DNA of 64,000 bases, taken from assembly GCA_014773175.1 (NCBI GenBank), contig VXCM01000054.1, positions 251,903-315,902 of the forward strand, in the 5' to 3' direction. Positions 1-12,000 of the stretch are shown one piece after another. A program made the translations under genes and the position numbers. The notes beneath the pieces were generated by a model. The model saw only the letters and a program-made list of their open reading frames with translations. It was not told the DNA's origin and made no database searches. Each line of letters begins with the position of its first letter. Within the stretch, counting starts at the first letter, position 1. The stretch is from Lucifuga dentata. Its lineage: Eukaryota > Chordata > Actinopteri > Ophidiiformes > Bythitidae.

Positions 1-476
1 ATTCTGCCATCACCACCCTGGCTCTCACAGGGCATGTCTGTCTGCACTCTGCACACACAATGTCAGCACACTCTTAAAGGTGGATTTCACATGGGTTGAA
101 TGTGTTATTTAATATGCCTCTTCATATACATCTACAGTGTGATTACATGCAGTAATGGCACAATCAGAATACGTTCATGCAACATTACAAATGTGTTTGT
201 TTAGTTTTGTGATACTGAGACGTCACTATTCCACGAAAGTTACTTAGTCGTAGTCAGACCTGGTGCCCCCTAAAGCTCTTTCTCACCATTTCACTTACCA
301 ATTAGAGGATAATTAAGCATTGTAGCAGTTTTGTCATGCAATATACACTATAGACCAGAAGTTTGAGGCCACCCCTGGATTTTTAACAAAAATCATCAAC
401 AAATAAATATAAGTAATTAGTTTTCAAGAAGAATTTGTCAACATAAAAGCACTTTGAAGTCATTTCAGGCTCAGAC

Positions 477-477
477 N
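477..477. other. Single-N false gap with 66-bp flanking duplication
   Basis: The 66 bases before the N (411-476) are repeated exactly after it (478-543). This is the mark of overlapping contig ends joined without merging. Similar cases are at 1086, 11392, 23970, 36793, 43939 and 62665. Confidence 0.9.
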
Positions 478-1085
478 AAGTAATTAGTTTTCAAGAAGAA
501 TTTGTCAACATAAAAGCACTTTGAAGTCATTTCAGGCTCAGACCAGACCCTTCTCTGGCCAAGTCATAATTCTCAAAACTTTTTGCTTCTTTTTTGAATG
601 GATGAAATTTTGGCATAATTTTGATAAATGTTTTGGATTGTCATCCTGTTGAAGAATAAAATTTTGACCAATAATTCGTAAACCAGATGGAATCGTGCTT
701 CCTTGAAGGATGGAATGGTAATTCTCCTTCTTCATAATTTCTTTAACTTGGTCCAAGTCTCCAGATCTCTCTCTCCCCAAAAACACCCCCACAGCATTAC
801 TGAACCACCCCCATGTTTTACATGGGGGGTGGTTGTGTAGCAAAATCCCATAATCCCAAAATGATCTGGGAGAAGGCAGACAGCAGGCTATTGAATGGAA
901 TGTTAAAACACACAAGCAAGGGAGTTTGGACAAGGGAGGTGGAACACAACTGGAGTGCCAAGCACTAATATAGACTGGGCATGCCTTCATTAAAAATAAT
1001 TTCTTAAGCCATAATGCTTACATAATGTGCTCTTGTTGACAAATTATTCTTGAAAACTAATTAGTTACATTTATTTTATATATTT

Positions 1086-1086
1086 N
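1086..1086. other. Single-N false gap with 64-bp flanking duplication
   Basis: Positions 1022-1085 and 1087-1150 are identical. The gap lies in the inverted inner arm of the Tc1-like element, which explains why assembly broke here. Confidence 0.9.
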
Positions 1087-1632
1087 ATAATGTGCTCTTG
1101 TTGACAAATTATTCTTGAAAACTAATTAGTTACATTTATTTTATATATTTTTTTGTCATTTTCTGTGTAATAAATTGTAAAACAAACAGTGTATTGATGA
1201 ATTTTTTTTTAATCTTGGGGTGGCCTCAAACTTCTGGCTTGCAGTGTAATAGTGTAGAAAAGCCTTAAAATCTGCTCAGGCAGGTCCCATTCAAGCCACT
1301 TCTCCTGTCAGCTCTGGGCGATTGGCCTCACATCATGGTAAGACCTGGGCCTCTGTTTATTTGAACTGGATTCACAGCATACACCAGATTATTAACGATT
1401 GTGCTAGTAATCGGGAGGTTCTAGTTTTTGGTCTGCCAGTGTGATTATTTAAACTAGGGCCTCTTGCTTTGTCTTGCCACACACACAGGTGATGGGCTGA
1501 GCTGGTGCTGAGTTCTCCCACTTCCTCAACAGCATATTTAACTATCTCTCAAGCAGATTGTTTGACAGCAAGTTGATCATCATTTATCTTGTTTTTTCTG
1601 ATCAATCTGTCCTCTGTTCTGTTTATGTACAG

Positions 1633-1725
1633 GCCGCCGGAGTTGGCATACAAGTACGGCAACCTCAGTGAAGGAATGTGCAAACCAGGTTTTGCAGCAG
1701 CAAAGATGACCACCATCTATCCCAA
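1633..1725 (+). CDS. st3gal3: st3gal3 exon: late stem region
   Basis: This is the first visible coding exon. A pyrimidine-rich acceptor (tttatgtacag) precedes it and a CCCAA/gtgag donor follows. It begins with the last base of a split codon and ends with two bases of a Lys codon. It reads [20 protein letters not shown] and continues to TTIYPK. This matches the stem-to-catalytic junction of ST3GAL3, where human has a comparable LPAELATKYANFSEG segment. The NLS tripeptide is a possible N-glycosylation site. Confidence 0.9.
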
Positions 1726-4700
1726 GTGAGAATTTACTTTTTTAAAAGATATCTCTGTTTGTTTGCAGGATTCTGTCGCATCGGGTGGATTTAATAGTCT
1801 GTTGGTTGTGATGTTGTCAAGTATTTTTTTCTCAAAAAGAACTAGCCAGACTCCTTCAAGCTTACTATCAGAACTCCATACATGCATTTATCAGGAGCTC
1901 AACAAACAAATCATTTTACTTGCATGTCAAAAGGAGGAAAGCCAAAAACTGCTTTTAAGATGCATGATGTCACTACTCAAACCAGCGTAGCCTTAAGGGT
2001 TTTGAGTCAGAAACAGAGGCGCACATTGCCATGCAATCTTTCTCACTTTCAGTCATGTTTCTTTTAAGCTGTTTCCAGCACAAAACTATGACTGCGTCCT
2101 TGTCAGCTCCCCAGCTAAACAAAAGAATCTCTGTCATGAGAGTACAAGGTCTCCTATCTTTCCCTTCTCATATCTTAGAATCTTAGATGCTTTCTCTGTG
2201 AAGGACATGAACTTCCTGTCCAGCTTGCCATGAGTCATCATGAGCTTCCTGGTACACGGCCCACACAGTCCACATAATGCTCTATGGCCCTCTCTGATGC
2301 CATTGGCCGTTTTGATTTTGCTGTGGCTCTTCTTGCCGCCCAACTCAGCTTGATCTGTAGGACATTGTCTCACAAACAGCTTTGGAGCTAAAGCTAATTG
2401 AGGGGCAGTTTTCCACATTATTAAAACAATGGGTGGTAGCACTTCATTGCAATATTTGACCTTGTTATAAAACAAGGCCTCATTCCCCAATTCAGCAGCC
2501 ATTTCCAAGCATGCGTATTACAACTGATTCATCTGTTGCCTGAAGATGTATGAAGACCAACATGAAAACAATGAATGACATCTACAGCACTCATCCTCAA
2601 AGGACCTCTGGACCGAACCACAACTATCTCCGGGCTCTAAGCAAATTATACTTTTCATATGTATTATTTGTATTATCTGCGAGACATCACTGCGACATGA
2701 CGAGTCAAAATTCTCTACTTTCTTCGCAGCACAGAAAACAAAACCGAATGTCTGATTGCTCCACTATCTGCGTGAGAATGTCAACAATGGGTTGGCATGG
2801 CGTTGGGCTCATTGAGAGTTGACAGCGCAGCCACTCGACACCTTAAATTCCCAGTAAAAATTAGGATCCCAGTCCGAACCTGGCTTGACTGACTTTAATA
2901 AATGGAGCTTTGTCTTATTGATAATTTTCGTTGTGGACCTTTAAGATTTGTATTTGAGTACCCCTGAGCTACAGTAAACTCAAATTTAGGCCTAATAGGG
3001 GAAGATAGAAGGAAGATAGAGCTCAAAGCGCAAATGGACTAAAAAAAATTTACTGGCTAATTGAATTGCTTCTTCATGCACAATATATACCAGCGTAACA
3101 TAAATTGCAATGTGTATTGAAACTTTTACTTTATTTTCACATCGTAGTCCCAACACATTGGTGCATTTGGCACTGGCTTTCTCTCCTTAACTGATACCCC
3201 ATTTGTCTGTATTTTTAAGTCATATAAAGTCTTGCTCCAATATTGTGCCTAAATGGGAAATATATCAAAATTTAGAAGCAACATGTTCTCAGTATGCTGT
3301 TTGATTGCGATTTAAAGTCACAACTAAAGTGACACTATCCGAGGCATATGGCGGTTGATGCATTTTGACTAACTCCTATTGACCTTTTTGGGCTCGCATA
3401 AATACATATAAACTGCTTTCAGTAACACTCTACACTGGTGGCTGTGAATTGTCCTCTACTGAAGGTTCGGTAGAGGGGAGTTCCCCAAGACTGCGACGGT
3501 TTGGTGTTAACAATGTTCTCACTCATAATGACTTCCTCTAATCAGTCGCACGTGTCGGATCAAAGTTCTGTACGGGAGCCCACTGATTACTACCACCTTC
3601 ACCCCAGTCACACACAGGTCAATGAGCACAACTAATGCCACACGTGCTGTTTGTGTGTATGTATTTGCTGAGCCTGAGATTATATGTCTTAACTGTATCT
3701 TTGCTATTTTAAAGACCATGATTGTGTTTTATTGTGCCATGTGTGAAAGACAGTCAATTATATTAGTTTAATTGTTTGTGTGTTTGTGCGGCAAAAATAC
3801 AGTCAGTCCCAACTCAATATATTAAAGGCACCCAAATCTCTAAGCAATATATAGTTAAGAATAATCTAAATGATTTTACTTATCTTGTTTTCAAATCAAA
3901 TTAGTTTAGGGGTTCAAATCTCAAGTCAACTTTCATCCACCAAAGTTAAATTTATCATGACTGTTCATGTTATCATTGTGTATAAATAGGTGGCCTACAG
4001 CTTAGCCTGTCAGAGAAAACCTTCTTAACCTCTAGCAGTGAGGTCCTTTGACTCTCCCTCTAATCATCTCCTGCTTCCTCCATGTTTGTCTCTGCTCTTC
4101 AGAATCCAATTTATTTTCAACACCTCCCCTCCCCTCTGTTCTACCCAAAAGGGTTTGTATTGGAGTCCTAAATCAAGTGCTGGCACTGAACTTGAGGCGG
4201 CACGGTTATGAAAATATGGCCCATGAGAGATAGAGCTAGCAAAGGAAACGAGCACAATGCTTCCCACTCTACTGCCTTTTGGGATCCCTCTCTTTTTATT
4301 TAAGAACAAGCAGCTCCCTGTCTCTCTGCTTTGTCAGGGTGTCTGTGACTGTCTGTTGGTGTGGGCTCAGTGACTTGTGATGGTCCCGTGTTATTTATAG
4401 TCCCTATTTGCCCTCAAAAGACTTGAGTTTAAGGAAACTCCATTTGTTTTTGCTGGAGTGTCTCTGTCTGAAGTCTCTCTGCCTCGTGCTTTACAGCAGG
4501 AGGATAATGAGGATATCAAAGAGCAATTCTAAGACTTGGAAGAGAAAGACAATGTTGAATCTTACCGGAAGGCCACCCAATAATGTCAGCCATGTTTGGT
4601 CATTGTTCCTCAGAGCTCTGCATATTTCTCGTAAACCTGTGGCAATGTTATGGTAACAAATTATCCTAGATGTCTGTATTCCCTTGCACAGTGTGTCCTT

Positions 4701-4751
4701 TTCTGATTCTACAGTTTAAAATGTCTTTGCTAATGCAATCAGTCAGAGAAT

Positions 4752-4798
<47 letters not shown>

Positions 4799-4954
4799 TA
4801 TGACCAACATGCAATAGCTTTGTTGCTGGTGGTCTGGTTTCAGATACTGAGATAGTTTAAATACCTCTGTAGCTGCCTTCTATTATAAACAACATACTAC
4901 TTACCAAATGAAGAGATTTCTTAAAGCCTCACACCAACCACCACACACACCCAG

Positions 4955-4988
<34 letters not shown>

Positions 4989-7900
4989 TCTAAAGTAGTA
5001 AATGACCATGTGAGATTAGCATGAAAACATTCACAGTCTTGTAAAAGTACAACCGTGAAGCTCCTTGCCTGTTAAAGAGAGATAGCACCGAGCAGCCATC
5101 TCTCTCCTCTCGTGTCCCCGGTTTGACAGCAGGTCATAAAAACACACATTCATCGTGCAGCCACACTCACAGAAGCGGCACGTAGCCCAGCGCCTGGGTC
5201 GCAGGCACCACTGAGAGGAAATGACTTCTTTTGATTTTTAGAACTGTACTTTGTCAAAGAGGGATACAAACACACACACACTGGAATATGCGATGCCAAA
5301 AGCAACACTTCAAACATAAAAAACATTGGTCACAGACATGTTTTTGAAAGTCATACTCAATGTAGTGTCATTGTGGGCCACAGGAGTTGTTTTAAGTAGT
5401 CAAAGTAGCCTGTGCTATGTCAGTAGGAAACGCAGGCACTTCATACTTCAGACTTAAGCATATAGGTTCAGTTTCTAGCTGGTCTCCTCCCCTAAATAGG
5501 GGCAATAGAGAATAATGCCATCCATAGTAACTCACTTTGTAGAAACAGTCTTGTCCCAGAACATTTGAGGAAAATCATTCTGGCATGTATAATGTTGAGA
5601 CACGTTTATCAAAACTTTGTGTCGACTTGGATTTAGGCTTTCTCTCCTGTGTAGGGAGGTCATGTTGATAGGGTATGCTCTGCAGCCTCCCTCCATTTCT
5701 TTCTGCCTCTCTGTCAGTTTCTGTTATGACTTTCACTTTTGGCTGTCCTGCTAAAGAAGCAAGATGTTCTCAGTCTCAAGGAGTGAAGAAGCTATTATAT
5801 TATTGTCAGTAGAACTGGCTTCTCCCTTTGTCGTTCAGTGGCTTAAACATTGCACAGGACATTAACTCTACCATTGCAAGGGTCAGTGCAGGGATGATTA
5901 GAGGCCCCAATGAAATAAATTATTCTTACTCACAGGATTTTAGTTCCAGAAGTATGTATGTTTACTATGTAAACATCCTCATCAACATGGTAATAATGTG
6001 CTTTTTATCAGTTCTTCATCTCAGCTAATAATAGCTCTTTTCCACTCTGTCTCCACCCTCTCCTGTGTTTCTTTGCAGATTCCAGAAGCCAGCTCCCATG
6101 TTTCTTGATCGAAACTTCAAACGGCTTGCAAAAGTCAGCAATTACTTACCTCCATTTGGGTTCAAAACACAAGGTAAAATATTACAAAAGATGTATTGAA
6201 ATTAAAAAAAGAAAGAGAGTGATGACTGCCAAACTCCCTCCTTATCATCAGGCATCATTAGGTTTCAGATAGGCACTCTTGATGTAAGTTGTGAGACTTC
6301 AGCAAACTGTCAGTTTCACCTGCTCTTTTAAATTTTCAGTAAAGATTTGGTTGAGCTGTGTGGAGAATGCCATGATCCTACCACTTCTTTGCTCGTCATC
6401 AATGATCTCTCTTGGATATCTGGTAGTTTATGTTGGAAGAACATAACGTTGGAAGAACTGCCTCATTTTTTGTTGCACCGCCTTGTCATGGGTCACACTG
6501 ACAGGCCTAAAAAAACAAGACATTTGACAGATTTTGTCTGACAAGTCATGTATGTTTTAGCTCATTAACTACAAATTGGTTATACTTGTTGCATTACCGT
6601 AGCCAAGCCACCAGGCAGCCATTGGTTTTATTCATTCAGAAGACTATGAAAATCAACATGCAGTGGCTTAAAGCCTGCTTGAGGGTAATCCATTTTGTGG
6701 TACATTTACTAACATTATACCTCTCATAATGCCCATACTATTTGTTGTTGGCTTCTGGGAGTCAGAGCCTTTCTTGAGTGCACCACCAAAGAGAGTTTCC
6801 AAGAGTTCCCATTTATAATTGAGGGTCCAGAAAAGATGAGCCACATTTAACTTTGAAAATGAAATGAAGTGAAAATCCAAACTTTTTGTCCCAAAAGCAG
6901 AGCTCAAGGGAAAGCTCATGTTCCAAAAACTCTAACTTGCTAACTAACTTGTCTAACTTGCTATATACTATAAATGGTCAGTGTTATCTTAGCCCTAGGC
7001 AATGTTACAACCCTTTGACCAGACTGAAGCAATTCTTCTTAAAAAGCTCCACTCTCAGCATCATGTTGTTCTTTTTAAGTTACATTTGTGTGACTGTGAC
7101 ATTTGAGTCATGTTTGAAAGAAGATCTGTAAAAGCAGAAAGGTTTGGTGAAAATGGCAGAAAGGTAAGATCCTGTTTGCAAAGCAGAAAGAATCTGTTCT
7201 TTTTGTTGTACGTACCTGTATCTGCATGGAAACAATTAGCAAATATATTGAAATCTAGTTTTTGTTATGCTCTCTGTTGCTCTGTCTCTGCAACAGTAGC
7301 AACTTTTTTTTTTCATCTATGCTGTCATTCAAGCATATAAAAGAATTTCTCATCTGTAGTGCTGATAGTGGTACTAGCAAGAGCCAGTGTTTGCTTGCTG
7401 TCTGAAGGAATGCTAGACACTTGTGTTTGACTGGTCATTGACACCTAGTACTCTGATCATTCCTGGCCAATAGGAAACCACTACCTAAGGAGCAGGGACC
7501 TTTGAAGCTTGAGGAACTGTAGCTCAGGGTCAAAATGTGCATGAATTTCCAGAGTACCTCAAAAGGTTCTTGGGTTCCTGGAAAAGTTCCTGCTGTGAAA
7601 AGGCTTGCCTCAGAAACTTCCAAATGTTACGTCTCCAGTCTCCTCACATAGTGCTCCACACATTGTTCTCTGATGTTAAGACACACCCACAGCACTCCAG
7701 ATATCAAACCAGCAACAATGCCACAGGAACTGCAGAGATAACATTAGCATGGCTTCACAAACTTTCCAATACTGACAAGCAGAACAGGGTACAGTCAACG
7801 TTACTTTTGTGCTCTGGCAAGTTCTCCACTATCTCACACACACACACACACACACTGTCAGCATGGCTATCAAAGGAGCACGCCCTGTGTGAGTGCTACA

Positions 7901-9042
7901 CCTGGTTTCTGTTTTCTCCACGGACTGCCATGGCAGTGGGGTTTCCCTTTTAGTGCTGCTCATGTGGAGAGATGATACGTGTGGATCTTGAATAGAATGC
8001 CACAAAGGATTCCAAGTTGGGAACATGGGGTAGTGGCGGTGGCTGCGGGGGGAGTTTATTTTTACTTTTTTTATTCTGCCAAGGGGCATCTTGGGTGCAC
8101 CTTAACAAAAGCTTATTCATGAGCTATAAAATGAGAAAAGCCAAACCTCTTAGCACTGTGGGATGCCTGTCAATTATGTAATGTTTAAAATGTCTAATAT
8201 ATTATTATATTAAATATATTAATAGTAAAGGTTTATGTCTCTGCTCGTTTGGGTTTTCACTATGGATACGTAGCTTTTTACCAAGCTAACATCAACATTA
8301 TGACTCACCCATCAGAAGGGAGCTGGGACCTTTCAGACTGTTTCACGGTGTTGCAAACCACAAAACTTTTTCATGCTGAACAAACCTCAGGTTTTCAATC
8401 ATATGTTAATGTATATTTAAAAAATAAAAATACTTGTTTGATTCCCTCAGCTATATTCAGCTTTATTACCTCGGTGATCTACATCTCCATTGTATTTATC
8501 AATGTACTATTTTTATGACAGTTTTTATTGAATCAATCTGAAGTCCAGGCCTAACAAATAGCATCCTGTCATCACGCGATTCTTCATATTGTTTAGGCTG
8601 CACTCTGCCCAACAGTGTCTTGTGTATATGTGTTTCATGATGCTTCCAACCTTCCACTAAGTAAAGATTTTTGTCATTTCAAGAGCGGCGTTGGACAAAC
8701 GTCTCAACCTCCAGCCATTTATCTTCAGCCGTACCACAAGACATACTTTGCTGAAGTGTTTACCCTGGGTACTTATAACAATTAGCTTCCATGTTGTCCT
8801 CTGGAAAAGAGTCCTGCCCATCGTGAGTTTTCACTTTTCACCCTCTTGGATCCAGGTGTGGTCCTTGGTCTCGTGTTTATGCTGCTCAGGGTGATGCTTG
8901 ACGCCAGACATCGACACCACATCCAAACAATGGGCTGTTGCTCTGCTCGCCTCTCTGCAGCAGGTTAATCATTAGGATCGTTAGCCAGGAGGAATGGGGC
9001 CGTAATATTTCTTACAGATTGCTTGGAGGCCCCAGTCTAAAC

Positions 9043-9086
<44 letters not shown>

Positions 9087-12000
9087 CCCTACTCTATAGA
9101 TTATGCTCTATATGGTGATCATTAAGTGAAGCAGAGCAGTGAAAATGCTATTCTTTCAGTTTTTTAAACTTCACACAAGGCGACCATTAGTATTCCCAAT
9201 TCATTCAACCACAGCATTCATGCGTAACTTGAATCAAGGATAGTGGCAACTACCGTATAAGTAATAGAATCTGTACATTTGGGATGTTAGGAGTTAAGGG
9301 AGGCCTAAAAATGGTCAGGAGAACAGACAGATATATGTCATCTCTTACTGGGGAAGCATGACTCTAGCAGAATGCCCTGCAGAACATGGCAGGAATGCAT
9401 GCTATGGCTAAACATCCCCGTTTCTCACCCTGTGTTCAGAGGGGTGCTGGCCATTCAGGGAGACGAGCTCAATGTCACCCACTTAGCCATGAGAATGTGC
9501 TTGTTTGAAAACAGCATTCCTCTGTGAGTGCTTTTATGGGATAGTTTCTACATACACACGCATGCCGTCCCCAAACCCCACATGTATGTTTCTTCCTCTC
9601 CAGAATATAACAGCTTTATTCTCTCTGAAATCCCATCGCCACTATTGCTGAGGGTTGATTGGTCACTTCTTATCTGTGAGTGAATAAACGGAGAGAGAGG
9701 TGATCTTTCCTCAGCGTCTACTTCAGACCACCTAGACTGCAGTATCTTAAGCGCCGTGTTGAAGTCCTTGGCAGTTTGTTAATCTTTTAAAGAATATCCC
9801 ACAGCACCAGCTTTAGAAAATATTTTAATAACATCAACTTTTTTTTTTACTCCTCCACAAGAAATGAATACTAATGGTGACTGACTGAAGATCATTTTCT
9901 GGTTTTAAAATATCCTGGCTGTAGAATAGATGTATAAATACAGGCTCCCATTCATTGCCAGCGAAGCAGCCTTAGGCTATCCCTGGGTGACAGTGTATTT
10001 ATACACAAAGTGTTTCAGGCCATAAAATAACCCACACAAATATTTTAAATTGAGTTGCACTCTTATTTAAGATGTAAATTTTTTAGTATTGTGCACTGCA
10101 ATGTCGTGCATGTGACATTCATAGTCATCTTTTATTATCCACATCTTTTATTGTTTCTTCCTTGCAGAGAGAATCATCGACAGCATTTTAACTGTCACCA
10201 AAAATTATGGGCTTGGAGAGGAGCTGGACAGGTAATTACTGCTAATCAACCAAATCAACTGTTAGTTTTACATATCTAGAAGTTCTTGATCATGCTAACT
10301 TCTGACCCTTCTGGCCCTTCTACCTTCCAGTCTGAGCTGTAAAAAGTGCATCATTGTTGGCAACGGGGGCATCCTGGCCAACAAGTCTCTGGGTTCACGT
10401 ATCGACGACTATGATGTTGTAATAAGGTGAGACTCCTCAAAGTCCCTATCCTTCATTTTGTGACTGTGTAAACTAAAAAGTTAAATCCACATCCATAATT
10501 AAAGAATTTGTCTTACTGATGAACAGTCAGCATTTCCTGTGTCAGCTGATTGTAACAAAACGATGAGCTTGTTGTTTAAATCTGTTTGTTCGGCCCCTTT
10601 AACCTTAACCTTTAACAGTGTCAAAACACATTATGTTAACTAGAGCTTTTGGTGTGTGTTGACAGGTTGAATGAGGCCCCAGTAAGTGGTTATGGCAAGG
10701 ATGTAGGGACCAAAACCACCATGAGGATTACCTATCCAGAGGGAGCAATCCAGAAACCGGAACACTACGAGAAAGACTCGCTTTTTGTTTTTTCTGCTTT
10801 CAAACCGCTGGACTTCAAGTGGCTCAGACAGATGGTCTTCAAGGAGAAACTGGTAAGGGCACAAGAGAATTCTTACTGAGCAGCAAAAGTGAATTCACAA
10901 GAGACTTAAATGGTTTCTAAACTGACCTGTGCAATACTTAAGATTGTTTGACTGCTGAAGTGTTTTTGCAGTCTGTGTTCATTAGCCACAAACAGCCAGT
11001 GGACGTGTCCTCCCATCTGACAGTACAGATGTTTGCTGTAGCTAGCTAACACACATTCAGTACCTCCGATTTTGTGGCTGTGCTGTGATTAAACAAAAAT
11101 GCGAATAAGCGACATGTAGTTCGCAGAATGAAGTGTTGCGTAAACCGAGTACGAGTCTATCAGTTAATGAAACACAGAGTTATAATGTTTACATGCCTGA
11201 ATAAATGAGTTTACCATCACATAATCTAGTTCTGTTATTCAAAGTAGGCTTACGCCGATTTGTGCTGATTTCAGTCTAATTATGGTGTTTACATGGTGTT
11301 TGAAAAAAATTGATTTATTGCCTTAAAGTATAATCAAAGTTTGAACATGCATGTGAACATGGTGAGTGAGTCTATGTGTGTACAGTATGTGNAAAGTATA
11401 ATCAAAGTTTGAACATGCATGTGAACATGGTGAGTGAGTCTATGTGTGTACAGTATGTGTGTGTGGGGGTGGTGGAGTGTGTTTTTGGATGTCTGTGACA
11501 GTTCAGGCAGTCAGAGTGATTTCAGAACTCAGAAGGAAGTGCAACTGTTTATCTTAAATTTGTTGAGACGCTTCTCATTTTTGCTCTGGTCTGTGTGCAT
11601 AATAGTGATACAGTGTCAAATAAGCACTGACGGTTTCACTCGATATGAAGCATTTTCAACATTAATGGATGTATTTTTGCTTAAAATTTGCTTAAAATTA
11701 GAGTGAATCCAGATGTTCACATGCATGTTCTGTTAGTGTATTTTCATTGACATTGCCACTGGTTTTTGATTTGCATTACACTGAATGCACCTTAATGCTG
11801 GTTTGAGCCTCAAACCTTATTTGTGCTAATTGTGTCATAATTGCTGTTGGCAGCTGATTATCAGACTGAAGTTGTGTCAGTACTGAGAAACACTGAGTTT
11901 GTTTGAATATTTGAACTAATTAGTCTAATTAGACTTTAGTCACTTTTTAAGCTGTTACATTTTTAAATTTTAAATTATTTTATCTTTGAGTGCTGTTTTT

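Larger units (their letters stand above)
344..1248 (-). mobile_element. Degraded Tc1/mariner-type transposon
   Basis: The ends form an imperfect inverted repeat of about 32 bp. It starts TACACTATAGACCAGAAG at 344 and closes as the reverse complement of TACACTGCAAGCCAGAAG at 1248. TA occurs at both ends, as expected for TA-targeting Tc1 elements. Between them the minus strand (538-990) encodes a damaged transposase C-terminal region. It has a WGWFSNAVGVF-like strand, IMKKENYHSILQ, IPSGLRIIGQNFILQQDDNP, KHLSKLC and a MTWP ending, all typical of the Tc1 DDE domain. Inner arms repeat as inverted copies too (about 411-476 against 1022-1085). Two single-N gaps at 477 and 1086 inflate the element. 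It has no intact transposase and is non-autonomous. It sits in the st3gal3 intron upstream of the first visible exon. Confidence 0.85.
1..1632 (+). other. st3gal3: st3gal3 intron (5' part outside window)
   Basis: This is non-coding sequence before the first visible exon, ending in a polypyrimidine tract and tacag acceptor. Apart from the Tc1-like element at 344-1248 I see no gene or structured repeat in it. Confidence 0.7.

Noticed and set aside
2134..2508. 124-codon minus-strand open frame
   Set aside because: Not low-complexity, but I recognise no family and see no exon structure. It is inside a st3gal3 intron and may be an eroded repeat.
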